The translations under genes were made by a program, and so were the position numbers. Under the pieces are notes generated by a model. That model had not been told where the DNA came from. It ran no database searches and was given only the letters and a program-made list of their open reading frames with translations. A stretch of 64,000 bases of DNA from Diploptera punctata (taxonomy: Eukaryota; Arthropoda; Insecta; Blattodea; Blaberidae), in the NCBI GenBank assembly GCA_030220185.1, contig JASPKZ010002337.1, forward strand, positions 653,501 through 717,500, in the 5' to 3' direction. This document shows, one piece after another, positions 31,111 through 41,554 of this stretch. Numbering within the stretch: the first letter of the stretch is position 1; every line of letters begins with the position of its first letter.

Positions 31111-31855
31111 TGCAGCTTGCTACAATAATAGTACCTCTATAATTAAATACATTTTTATATCGGCATGTGTATTATATATTAATGATGTAAGAAAGTCTTG
31201 TTAAAATAATATTATGAAGCATTTAAACTATATTCAGGTTAAATCTTGTCTACAGCAATTATTATAGAACATATTCTTTTGTGAATCAATGTTCAATTTA
31301 AAAGTATTATTAAGCCTAATCGAGAACGAGTGTAACAAAAGGCATTTTATGATGCCTTTATTTTCCTATCCAAAGCTTTCTTAATATTATTTATGTCCTG
31401 TGCATCCATCAAACAGTCGTTAAGTGTTGTATTTTGCGTTAAATTTAAGGAAACGTTCATCAATATCATAAGAAAACAATCAGTTGATCTTGAAGTGACA
31501 TTTTGTCTAGTTATACAATCCTTAAACAAGGCTGTAGGCATGTATAACGATTCCTATGTAAAGTTGTACACCTCTTATACACTGAACAGCTAATACAGTG
31601 TTTATTAGTAGGAATTTTCAACTGAGATGTGTATAAACCTTGTATAAAAGTTATATATGGGCTATTAGTAAGAGAGAAAATGTATAATTATAATTTAAAA
31701 CGCTCTCCCGCCAGTTTATATAAATGTGGCTCTGAAGGCGTAGGCCCCTAAAAATGCCTATAATAGGGAGGTGTAAACTAAGAAAAAGAATAAGAAGTAA
31801 AAATAAAATAAAAGTGTGAAATCATTTAGATATCAGATTTGTAATTTTAACTTAC
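31111..31855. other. No supported gene; intron if the exon below is real
   Basis: Would be intron of the minus-strand exon at 31856-32241. The open frame 31541-31347 (minus, with NDCLMDAQDINNIKKALD) is curious, but no splice acceptor links it with confidence. Confidence 0.3.
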
Positions 31856-32241
31856 CGTTGAGATTCCTTTCTTTTCCCTTTATCGTCAGTTGGTGAGAGC
31901 GAAACACACGAAAATAATTTAGCTATAGAATCCAATCTGTTGGACAAAAGAGCAGTTCTTTCACCAGGCACAGCAACAGCCTTAGATGTGAAGATTCCGA
32001 AGTTATCTTCTTCATCCGTACCGACAGATTTCTGTTTTCTGAGCCCAAATTTCACACTGGTCACGTTCCTTGTGGTAAGTTCCGATGCAGATTGAGCCCT
32101 TCTTGTCATGGTACGTTTTCGTTTACGATAATAACTTCTGGGCAGACGTTCATGATGAGTACAGAATCTATCATGACCTGTTGTTTGAGGCTCTTTGTCA
32201 CCGCCTTCTTTACGGGACATTGTTTGATATAAGTTGAACAT
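31856..32241 (-). CDS. Candidate first coding exon of an unidentified gene
   Basis: The minus strand opens with ATG at 32241 or, seven codons on, at 32220 (MSRKEGGDKEP; A at -3 suits an insect start). It runs 128 codons to CAACG|GTAAGA, a good splice donor at 31855, just before the frame would stop. The product is basic and serine-rich: RLPRSYYRKRKRTMTRRAQS, a middle EEDNFGIFTSKAV, and GERTALLSNRLDSIAKLF. No membrane span or known domain. GC content is visibly above its surroundings and it is not repeated in the window. The gene is unknown to me; it could be a cytoplasmic N-terminus of a larger protein. Remaining exons would lie below 31850. Confidence 0.5.
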
Positions 32242-32719
32242 TTTTATGTAACTTTTAATGGCACTGATATATACTTCACTGCACTCTATTGCTTTCTCTA
32301 CTGTCCGTGTGTCATGTACTCGAGTGCTTAAAACAGTAGGTATTTCTTATCCTATTTGCCGAGCATTTGTTTGGCTTTGCTGAATCGTGGGTTCACGTGT
32401 TTCCATACATTTGCATTCATTGAAAAAAAGAATACCGTCTGTGAATACATTGAGAGGATATATTATTAATAGTTGTAAACATATGGATTTTCTCTTTATC
32501 CTTTAAAGTTAGGTCATGAAATGAATATTTTGAAAGAATTAAAATGATTAAATATTAATTTTTTTCATAAAATTGAACGTCTGTTGTGTCTGTGAGTATA
32601 TACTTTGTATAGGCTATTCAAAAATTACTTAATCGACTTGAATGGGGTTTTTACCATTATTCAAGAGATTTTTTGGGACAATTAACGTATCTAACATATT
32701 ACCGTACGTACTTTTTTAT
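32242..32719. other. Upstream of the candidate exon; no repeat recognised
   Basis: Would be 5' UTR and promoter if the exon is first-coding. I see no clear TATA box or initiator that I would defend. Confidence 0.3.
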
Positions 32720-33118
32720 TTATGTTACTTGATGGAGTTAAGACCGTAAGGTATTCTCTTCCACTTCACAAGGGTTAAATTATACATATAATAATTATGA
32801 ATTATCTATATGTTGATTAATGATACATATTAGATTATATAGGTTACACAATAAACAGTTGACAAGGGAAAGGAAGAAAAATAGTAATACTAATAATAAT
32901 AATATATAATTAGATTCAATAATTGGCTTGGTAAAGAACGTTTAAAATATACAGGAATAATAAAAGTATACATGGAACACCGATATGTATTATATTGTCT
33001 AAGGAAATATGAAGTGAGTTTTTTAACTGTTTTTGAGTCGGGCAGTCCTTGATATACGAGGGGGGGGGGTTGTAGAGTCGCGTGACTGAAAAAAGGAAGG
33101 ATGAGGAAAAGGGCCGGA
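32720..33118 (-). mobile_element. LINE-E 3' region
   Basis: The inverse of GGTCTTAACTCCATCAAG marks the 3' end near 32735. At the right, GTGAGTTTTTTAACTG and CAGTCCTTGATATACGAGG match the coding end at 53520-53580. Confidence 0.65.
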
Positions 33119-33162
33119 GTAAAAAAAAATTAAATTAAATTAAATAAAAATATAAATAAATG

Positions 33163-33175
33163 AATAAATAAATAA

Positions 33176-33212
<37 letters not shown>
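33163..33212. repeat. (AAAT)n(AT)n microsatellite
   Basis: A few AAAT units then about 16 AT units, ending at TCGGTCCACT, the left flank of a LINE-A. Confidence 0.95.
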
Positions 33213-33215
<3 letters not shown>

Positions 33216-33220
33216 CCACT

Positions 33221-34028
33221 GATGAAGTAGTACTATTGGCCGATAGCGAGGAGATATTAAAGGCCAACACGCACACACTACCGAGTAACACTAAGAAATT
33301 GGGACTGGAAGTAAATATCAATACAACTAAATATATGGTCACACATAGAACTACATTATATAATGGAAATGAACAGCTAATAACAAATGAGGGAAATTTT
33401 GAGGAAGTGGCTGAATTCAAATACCTAGGAATAATAATCACAAACAGGAATTAGATGCACAAGGAAATTAAACATTGGCTCAATTCTGGAAATGCGTGTT
33501 ATTATGCTTTACAGAGACTCTTGACTTGCCAAGTCCTTTCAAAAAACGTTAAACTGAAAATATATAAAACTATTATTCTACCAGTTACATTACATGGATG
33601 CGAAACATGGACTCTTACTTTAAGGGAGGAAAGGATATTACGAGTATTTGAGAATAAAGTTCTTAGGAAAATGTTTGAACCAAAGAGAGGTGAACAGACA
33701 GGTGAATGGAGAAGACTGCACAACAGTGAATTACATGGTCTTTATAGGAAGCCAGATATAATGGGAACAGTTAAGTTTGTAGACTGCGATGGGAAAGACA
33801 TGTGGCACGAATGGAGAATGAAATACGTGCACGGAAGTTTCTTGTAGGAAAACCAGAGAGAAAACGCCGAGTTGGTAGATCAAGAATGGGGTGGGAGAAT
33901 AACATTAACTATAATTTTAGGGAAGTAGATTATACAGGGGATGATTGGAAAATATTAGCTCAGGATAGGGCTATATGGAGAGCTTATGTCCGCGCGGTGA
34001 TGAACCTACGGGCTTGATAGTACCAGTG

Positions 34029-34031
<3 letters not shown>
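33221..34031 (+). mobile_element. LINE-A, 5'-truncated at the YADD box
   Basis: Starts in DEVVLLADSEEILK (after YAD), continues LGLEVNINTTKYMVTHR, HGCETWTLTLREERILRVF, GPKRG-type EQTGEWRRL and VGRSRMGWENN to MNLRA and AGTACCAGTGAGTTT. It is broken by at least two frameshifts. Both flanks carry (TA)n followed by TCGGTCCACT (33211-33220 and 34083-34092), which I read as the target duplication. Confidence 0.88.

Positions 34032-34032
<1 letters not shown>

Positions 34033-34083
<51 letters not shown>
34033..34083. repeat. (TA)n microsatellite
   Basis: About 25 TA units at the 3' end of LINE-A; counterpart of 33180-33212. Confidence 0.97.
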
Positions 34084-34087
<4 letters not shown>

Positions 34088-34109
34088 CCACTAAAAGAGT
34101 TGCTTTTTG

Positions 34110-34402
34110 AACGCTTAAATGGCTTATACTGACTAAACAATAACAAATAAACCAAATTAATGTACACAGAATTGAATACCTTAAAAGAATTCTATAAAAA
34201 AGTCCGCGACAGCATATGTCTACTTTTAATACATAACTCACAATAACAATTTTTGTATTTCAAAATTATATTAAAAATAAGGATTTATTTTCAAAGACTT
34301 TGGCAACAACACAATGTTAATATTTATTTATGTATATATTTTTAAAAATGTTTATACGTAACCTGTTTAAATCATTTTGCCCACGCGGGTTCAGCTAGTT
34401 CA
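34110..34402 (+). mobile_element. Helitron-like element, right end, plus orientation
   Basis: Shares GTCCGCGACAGCATATG and TAACTCACAATAAC with 34692-35200 in inverse. Ends CCACGCGGGTTCAGCTAGT, i.e. CTAG followed by T, typical of Helitron 3' ends. No coding. Confidence 0.55.
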
Positions 34403-34691
34403 TTGTCACGAATTGTGAACGAAAATAACAGCGTTCCTCCATATTTGAATGCATTCTGAGGTAAATGAGAACTGTGGCCCCCAGACGTCTGAGTGGGAGA
34501 TTAACAATTCATTGAATTTTCTACAAGAATAGACATTGATCACCCCGGGTTTCCAATATGACGTATCTAAATCTAACAAAGGCCACTTTCTTTTCATTCA
34601 ACCATAGCAAAGACTTCCTTTATATTCAATATTTAATGCTTTAGTAATGCAATTCAGTTACTTATTTATTATTATAATTATTTATTATCAA
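34403..34691. other. Spacer between two converging Helitron-like ends
   Basis: No exon recognised; the minus open frame at 34597-34406 is not supported. Confidence 0.3.
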
Positions 34692-35200
34692 CTAGCTAAT
34701 ACCCGGCATGCGCTGCTACTCCTAAATAAATGTTAATGTGCTTTTACCAGCAGCCGTGCGCTGTTATGCTTGCCCGGGAATCTGCTTATCCCAATCTTCT
34801 TGGCATCAATGAAAGACAAAAATGGTTATTGTGAGTTATCCGTAAAAGATAAACATATGCTGTCGCGGACGTTTTTGTAGAGGTTTTTGATATATTCAAT
34901 TATGTTTACATAAATTTGGTGTATTTGTTATGGTTTAGGCAGCGTAAACCATTTATGCGTCAAAATAGGGAATTTATTTCACATTTTTCGCTACAAAGGG
35001 TTATTTTTGGGGTGAAGGGGTTGAGTATTACAACTCCCTTATAGCCTATGTTCATCCCCGGAATCTCCTGAACATTTTGCAAAAAAATCTGATCAAAGTC
35101 GGATCAACGGTGCACCGGCGTGTTGGTGCTGGATCAAACCATTGTTGTTGATAAACATTTTGAATAGAAAACATATATTGCTCAAATTAAGATATCTTTG
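34692..35200 (-). mobile_element. Helitron-like element, minus orientation
   Basis: Begins with the inverse terminus ACTAGCTAATACCCGGCATG, then GTCCGCGACAGCATATG in inverse and the CAACACGCCGGTGCACC palindrome in inverse. Its 3' end faces the 3' end of the copy at 34402. Confidence 0.55.
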
Positions 35201-35958
35201 CCCGGGCCCATAAAAGGCAAAGATTAATTCAACTTTCCTTAATAATTTATCAAACATGTGATGTGTAGTAAGCTACAAGCTATAATCGTCGAAGCTTTAA
35301 GGAAAGAGGAACTCACACACGCTTGAGTAAGCTTTGGAATTTTACTTTCATATCTGACCTAGGCTAGCTACTAAATGAATAGGCATAAGTAAGTAAAATA
35401 GACAACTAAAGTTTTAATGCGAGTCAAGAAATATAGTCAGATATAACATTGAAAATAAACGAATAAATAATTAGTTTAACAAAGAAAATAAAGCTATCAT
35501 TGATCATCTGTACAAAAATAATATTAATAAACATACATACATTTACACTCACACTAGTCCAGCCTAGGGTTGTGGTACACGGTCCTTGCGGCCCCACCCT
35601 GGCCTAAAGGACTAATAAAGCAAACTAGCTCTTCTGAGCTATATTGACCAGACTCCGACGATAACTCAACAGATGATGATCTGATGTTAGAAAACACAGC
35701 TATTTATGAGAAATCACAAGGAGAGGGGAGAATGCGCGATAGCACACGGCGTATACTAGGAAAGGAGGGGATAGGTAGGGGAGCATTTGGAACTGTTCAC
35801 AAAGATCACACACGAAATGGAGACGCGATGACGTATAGGTTGCGCAGTATGACATAATCCCTGTATCGAAATCTTGATTTCGGTACAACGGTATGGCCGC
35901 GCACAGAATACGAACAAACAAACCAACAAACAAACAAACATTGATTTTCATATATTAA

Positions 35959-35960
<2 letters not shown>
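35201..35960. other. No recognisable gene
   Basis: A short AAAC run at 35924-35941. Overlapping minus open frames at 35700-35951 look cysteine-rich but lack any domain. Confidence 0.35.
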
Positions 35961-36042
<82 letters not shown>

Positions 36043-36044
36043 GA
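35961..36044. repeat. (ATT)n microsatellite
   Basis: 28 pure units. Confidence 0.98.
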
Positions 36045-36089
36045 TATGTTGAACTCAGCGTTTTGGAATAGAAATATAATATAAAGAAC

Positions 36090-36300
36090 GAAGAAAATTA
36101 TATTTCAAGTTCTGTTACAAAGCATTTTATTATATGAGTCCGAAACCTGGACAGTAAGTAGAAAACAAGCAAACAAGCTATCAGCATAGAAATGTGTTTT
36201 TGGAGGCGATCGCCAAGAATTTCAAGAAGGGATAAGATCAGAAACAGCACAATAAGGGAAATTATGCAAGTTGAAAAAAAAAACATAGAGAACGTTGCAT
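36090..36300 (+). mobile_element. LINE-D fragment
   Basis: Broken plus frames show VLLYESETWTVSRKQANKL and RRSPRISRRDKIRN-like remnants before STIREIMQVEKK. Similar to the segment at 19344-19477. Confidence 0.6.
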
Positions 36301-36424
36301 AGATGGAGCGAGGAGAAGTATGGAAGCTAGAGAGTGAGCGAAAGAAGATGCCTTACACAAAAACCCTTGAGGACAAATCATTTTGGGTTGAAGAAAACTA
36401 CTGTAGTGTGGAACATTCCTAATA

Positions 36425-37262
36425 AAAAATTAACTAAATAACTCACTGGCACTATCGAACCCGTAGGTACATGGCCGCGCGGACATAAGGACTCCATGCA
36501 TCCCTATCTTGAGCTAATGTTTTCCAATCATTCCCTGTATAATCTACTTCCCTCAAATCATAGTTAATGTAATTCTCCAACCCCATTCCTGGTCTACCAA
36601 CGGGCGTTTTTCTTCTGGCTTTCCTACAAGAAGCTTCCATGCAAGTCTTTCATTCCCCATACGTACAACATGTCCTGCCATCGCAGTCTACGAGATTTAA
36701 CTGTTCTTATTACATCTGGCTTCCTATAAAGACCAGGTAGTTCATTGTTCATTGTTATGTAGTCTTCTCCATTCACCTATCTGTTCACCTCTCTTTGGTC
36801 CAAAAATTTTCCTAAGTACTTTATTCTCAAATACTTGTAATCTCATTTCCTCCCCAAAAGTAAGAGTTCGTGTTTCGCATCCATATAATATAACTGGTAG
36901 AAAAATAGTTTTTATATATTTTCAGTTTAACGTTTTTTGAAAGGAGTTGGGAAAAGAGCCTCTGTAATGCATAATAGCACGCATTTCCAGAATTGAGCCT
37001 ATGTTTAATTACTTTGTGCATCTTATTCCTATTATTGATTATTGTTCCTAGGTATTTGAATTCAGCCACTTCCTCAAAGTTTCCCTCATTTGTCATTAGC
37101 TGCCCATTTCCATTATATTATGTATTTCTACATGTGACCATATATTTAGTTTTATTGATATTTACTTCCAGTCCCAATTTCTTAGTGTTACTCAATAGTG
37201 TGTAATGTGTTGGTCTTTAGTATCTCCTCGCTATCGCCCAATATTACTACATAATCAACATA
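36425..37262 (-). mobile_element. LINE-A, about 840 bp
   Basis: Inverse of the 3' end (AACTCACTGGCACTATCG) up to the palm region, where YADDVV has become YVDYVV. Contains MTNEGNFEEVAEFKYLGTII and the RPGMGLENYINYDLREVDY block. Several frameshifts. Confidence 0.87.
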
Positions 37263-37288
37263 AACTAACAGCTTATTAATACCATAAA

Positions 37289-37303
37289 ATATTATTATTA
37301 TTA

Positions 37304-37360
<57 letters not shown>
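37289..37360. repeat. (ATT)n microsatellite
   Basis: Slightly interrupted ATT run beside the 5' side of LINE-A. Confidence 0.96.
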
Positions 37361-37799
37361 CCGAAATCTATAAACCTTATTTCACCCAAAGTATATTAAG
37401 ATTGTAGTTTGTATCAAAGTTGTGATATTATAATTTAATTTAAAACTAAAGTTTTTTTTATGAACTTTATTTTTTCTAAAGTATTTCCGTAATGAGTGAA
37501 TCAGTTAGCCGGCGATGTTATTTAGAAGACAGTTGATTTCGAACCTTTCATCTCAGAACAAAGGGCGATCAAATATAATATGTTCAAAACTTTGCCTGCT
37601 AATATCACAATTACAAATTACATTCTCTCTGATTTTGAATCTCTGCAGGTATTCGCCAAATTTTCAGTGTCTGGTGAGGATTTGTGTTAGTATACATTTT
37701 GGAACATTGTGTTTGTATTTTTTTCTGTCATAAACACTCGAAAAAAACAGCTGTCTTGTAAATGTTCCTATTGGACACTACTTAACTAGAGGATTTAAT
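37361..37799. other. No recognisable gene
   Basis: The open frame at 37515-37733 has no recognisable domain. Its spacing of TTATTTAGAAGACAGTTG suggests possible LINE remnants, not assignable. Confidence 0.3.
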
Positions 37800-37930
37800 A
37801 ATGTAAGAAGATAAATTGTAAGAAAACCAGATGGATAACGCCAACTAGGTAGATCAAGAATGAGATGGAAGAAAAACCATGATTTGAGGGAGTTAGATTA
37901 TACAGGAGATGATTAGAAAGTATTAGCTCA

Positions 37931-38635
37931 GGATAGAATAGAGTATAATAGAATATATTTATTTAGCCTGGTAGAGTTAAGGCCACGTGACCTTCTCTTC
38001 TACTCACCGGGACAAACATATGTTACATCTAAATACAAAAAATTACAATAATAGTACATACTAAACAATTAATTATCTGTCAAACTGAACAATAATGAAA
38101 ATAATATCTAATCCATCCATAGTAATTCTGCCCGAGGGCAGTCTTTCACTGCAATCATAGCATTTTCATGCTATGCTTTGCAGCTTTACTAGGGAATTGT
38201 AGGTGTGGTAGCTTCCCGTTGCTTTCCACACAGGTGAAGGATGACGACGATGATGATAAATGATAAGGATGATGATGATGATAATAATAAGGATAATGAT
38301 GATGATGATGGCCATATGATTTCGGGGACTATTTGGGCCTTAAAGTTTTCAAGTCATTTGTCTTACAGGTGAGAAAAAATCCCCGATATAAACCTCACCC
38401 AGGAAAACAGCCCCAACCGGGGATCGAACCTGGGCCCGCTGCGTGACAAGGCAGCACGCTACCTTGAGACAACAGTGGTGGACACATATAAGACATTAGG
38501 TAAATATATTGACAAATCTTAGTACCATTTTTATTAAATGGAGAAAAAAGTATTAATTGTTAAAAAAAGAGTGATATTTGTGAGTTGTTTCTGTTAATCA
38601 TTTTATTTTCAATTTGTTTCTGAAGTTTGGATACC
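37931..38635 (-). mobile_element. LINE-E 3' region, itself carrying SINE-A
   Basis: Inverse of a 3' end: TTTATTTAGCCTGGTAGAG and GGCCACGTGACCTTCTC at the left; resumes after the SINE with AAATATATTGACAAATC. Confidence 0.6.
38112..38483 (-). mobile_element. SINE-A, subfamily 1
   Basis: Inverse of the full element: CCATCCATAGTAATTCTGCC, hairpin CATAGCATTTTCATGCTATG, (ATC)n tract, B box GGATCGAACC and head inverse with a small change (CTTGAGACAACAGTGG). Confidence 0.9.
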
Positions 38636-38987
38636 TTATTTCCGCGCGGCCATGAACCTATGGGTTTTATAGTACTAGAGAGTTAGAGTAAGAACATAAT
38701 TACAGCAAAACTGAAGCGAACAACATTTTGCGACATTGAAGAGGTTTAACAGCGCAACTAAATGACACAATATGACAATTATTGCTATTGTAATGCATGA
38801 TAATATTGTAGCATTTGCATATTGCATTGTGTTCAGCACGTCTCTGATAGGGAGAAGGATTTCATATCTGAATATAACATTCAAACAGACAGCAGAGCAA
38901 CAATGGCATATTGTTCAGTAATACGAATTTAATGACGTCAGACAAACATTCAAATGAAACAATCTAACATAATTATACTTGCGCACA

Positions 38988-39533
38988 ATTGGGGACCTGA
39001 ATTCCAAAACATGATTTATCCATTATTTTGAATTTTGAGGAAAAGCATAAAACTGTTTAATCTAGTTGTTTTTTGAGTTTTTTATTCTGCATTTCTTTGT
39101 TATGTAAGACATACTAAAAGGTATATTTTAGGATAAAAAAGGAACAACTAGGCTGTTGATTTATACTTCAAAATCAATTACTTAAAATTGACTTTCCATG
39201 ATTTAACAGCAGAATTATGGAAAAAGAACAAAATGTAATAAATAATTTTGTATAAATTGGGTATGGGATATTGGAAAGGGAACACTGTGCACTTTTAAGA
39301 TTTTTTTAAAATAAGTTACTTTTCATTAATTTTAAAAATGAATTGTAAATCATACCAACTCCATGGTTCAGAACTGAAGTATTTATATGATGTCAATAAA
39401 TATAGGAAAAAGTGTGATTTAGAGCGTTTTTGTCATTCAGGACCACAGCCTGAAACATTACCAAAGCAATGTTGTGTTTAACTCAATTTGTCATATTTTG
39501 GAGTTAGCATGTTTTCGAATTTAGGTCCCCAAT
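38988..39533. mobile_element. Non-autonomous DNA element, 546 bp, CACA flanks
   Basis: Inverted ends ATTGGGGACCTGAATTCC and, from the other side, ATTGGGGACCTAAATTCG, about 26 bp with three mismatches. CACA lies at 38984-38987 and 39534-39537. The inside is AT-rich without a transposase ORF. Superfamily not assigned. Confidence 0.7.
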
Positions 39534-39564
39534 CACAAAACAATTTAAGATTTCAGTAATGTTT

Positions 39565-40062
39565 TTACACGATAGTGCGTTCTGTCGTACTTACAGGAAT
39601 GGTGACCACGATTGAAAGTTAAATTTACTACATTTCGGGATTACCAACCTATAAATAACTAAATTATCTACCTAGGGCGGGATGTAAAACCACTGCCCTT
39701 TATGTATACTACGTACAATACATATACAAAAATATATCCAAAAGGTATTGTTAATATACATTATACGAAACGAATGACTGCATATCAAATGAACTGAACT
39801 TTATTTGAAACAATATAAAACAATAAATCCGTACTTGATGTCATTTTATCCCTAATTGGTGTCACGGCCTACTGTAGTCTTAAATTATTTTCGGCATTTA
39901 CCGTATATACGTTGCAAACATCAGTCAGTTGTTTATAATGAACGTAAATATTTCCAACAAAGATATTATTTTACAATTATTAATTATTTAGAAAACGCCA
40001 TCGTGCAGAAAATAATGTACAACACACGTTTGTGAAGTGATTTAGACAATCTTGGAAATTTA
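39565..40062 (+). repeat. Repeat X, copy 3
   Basis: Opens CGATAGTGCGTTCTGTCG, keeps ACGATTGAAAGTTAAATT and TTTCCAACAAAGATATTATT, and ends near CACGTTTGTGAAGTGATTT where LINE-A begins. Confidence 0.7.
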
Positions 40063-40770
40063 ACCTTTTGCGAATTCCGAATTCCAGCAGAATGCTATGT
40101 AACTTCTCCCCCTTAATTGAACTCTATGCATTTTTGAAGTCTATATATAGACCTAGTTGATGCACAGTACCATTAAATTCCCATTTATTTTCTAAAATCT
40201 GTCTTATACTATAAATCTGATCTGTTGTAGACCCGTTTCTTTTAAATGCCTACAGATGATCTCCTAGAATGCTATCAATACAGGGAGTAATATATTTGTT
40301 GGGATCTTGTATGAATTTGACAATAATGAGATGAACCTGTAATTGATGTAGGCCTAATCAGTTTTATCTCCTTTCTTATGGACTGGTACGATAATCGATT
40401 CTTTCAATTAATTTGGAAGTCCCTTTTCCCCAAATCATACAAAGTAACCTATGTATCTTCAGCATCAATTTTTCTCCCCATCATTTATCAGTTCTGCTAG
40501 GAACCCATCTGAACTTGATGCTTTATACATCTTCAATTTTTCTATTGCCATTTCAATCTCTAAAGCACTTGGTTCTGTGACTAGCATTTCTGCTGTTTGT
40601 AAATTATCCTCTTCAGTATCCTGTTCTGCATGCACATTTAATAGCCGATTAAAGAAAAATTTTCATTTACTTATACTCCAGGAATCTGTAATCATATTCC
40701 CATTTTCATTCTTAATTATGTTTGTTTTAGCCTGAAACCCTTTCTTCTCTACCCTAATCCCTGATATAAT
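40063..40770 (-). mobile_element. LINE-A, N-terminal RT region
   Basis: Minus-strand broken frames: EPSALEIEMAIEKLKMYKAS, SDGFLAELI, a KKGTSKLIERI block, KRNGSTTDQIYSIRQILENK and a GEKLHSILLEFGI end. This is the segment upstream of the other LINE-A copies (fingers of RT), which they lack by truncation. Confidence 0.75.
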
Positions 40771-40834
40771 TCTCTAATATTCCTAATTTTGTTGAATTAT
40801 AATTATTAATTGATGAAAATTATAAATAATAGAC

Positions 40835-41165
40835 GGCTCCATGGCGCAAGCGGTTAGACGCTCACCTCTCATCGCTTGGGTCCCGAGATCGAGTCGAGAC
40901 TCGGTCACTCCATGTGGGTTTCGTGGTGGACGAAACGGAACTTGATCAGGTTTTTCTCGAGGTTCCTCCCGTTTTCCCTTGCCACAAATTTCATTCCACC
41001 ATTTATCCATACTCATCTCCATTTCATTTCGTTCATTCGCCCCTGTGACGGTGCGTCAGGATTGGTCGACCGGCATCCTTGTAGTTCACAGACCTTTTTA
41101 AATATAGGGGGCTTCATCTCATCTCATCCCTCGACCCGACCCTGAGTTGGACACGAGTTGAGGTC
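40835..41165 (+). mobile_element. SINE-F, tRNA-derived
   Basis: Head GGCTCCATGGCGCAAGCGG with A box GGCGCAAGCGGTTAGACGC and a B box-like GATCGAGTC. The body ends GAGTTGGACACGAGTTGAGG. AATTATAATTA near 40797 and 41167 may be the target duplication, with a 27 bp gap at the left that needs explaining. Confidence 0.7.
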
Positions 41166-41173
41166 ATTTAATT

Positions 41174-41175
<2 letters not shown>

Positions 41176-41209
<34 letters not shown>

Positions 41210-41210
41210 T
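41176..41210. repeat. (AAT)n microsatellite
   Basis: Short AAT run between SINE-F and LINE-B. Confidence 0.9.
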
Positions 41211-41230
41211 GTTATTATTATTGTTATTGT

Positions 41231-41550
41231 TAAGATGAGAGAAAAATTGAAGCTGCAGAAATTAGGTTTCTGAGGTTTGTAGCTGGCAATATATTATTTG
41301 ATAAAAAGAGAAGTGAAGACATTACATCTGAACTAAAAATACACAACATTAAAGACATAATAAGACGACATCAAGTCAATTGGAGGGAGCATATACAGAG
41401 CATGTCAGAAATATCAATTCCAGAACAATATATAATTATGATCCTCGCGGAAGAAGATAACCAGGAAGACTTAAAAAAAATGGTAAAACCAGTTTATATT
41501 GGAGCTGGAACGGACCTTAATGGCTCATACCGAATAATGGATGATTATTA
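41231..41550 (+). mobile_element. LINE-B 3' fragment
   Basis: KIEAAEIRFLRFVAGN, DKKRSEDITSELKIHN, IIRRHQVNWREHIQSMSE, then a frame break and GGAGCTGGAACGGACC with a GATGATTATTATC end. GRP box lost. Confidence 0.75.
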
Positions 41551-41554
41551 TCAT

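Larger units (their letters stand above)
37800..38690 (+). mobile_element. LINE-A 3' end, split by LINE-E
   Basis: Left part 37800-37930 (KPDG-, GRSRMRWKKNHD, ELDYTGDD, LAQDR) and right part 38636-38690 (TTCCGCGCGGCCATGAACC to GTACTAGAGAGTTAG). The break is at the D-R-D-V-W codons. Confidence 0.75.

Noticed and set aside
31347..31541. Next exon of the 31.9 kb gene
   Set aside because: The frame is suggestive, but no acceptor and phase match could be shown; kept only as a remark.
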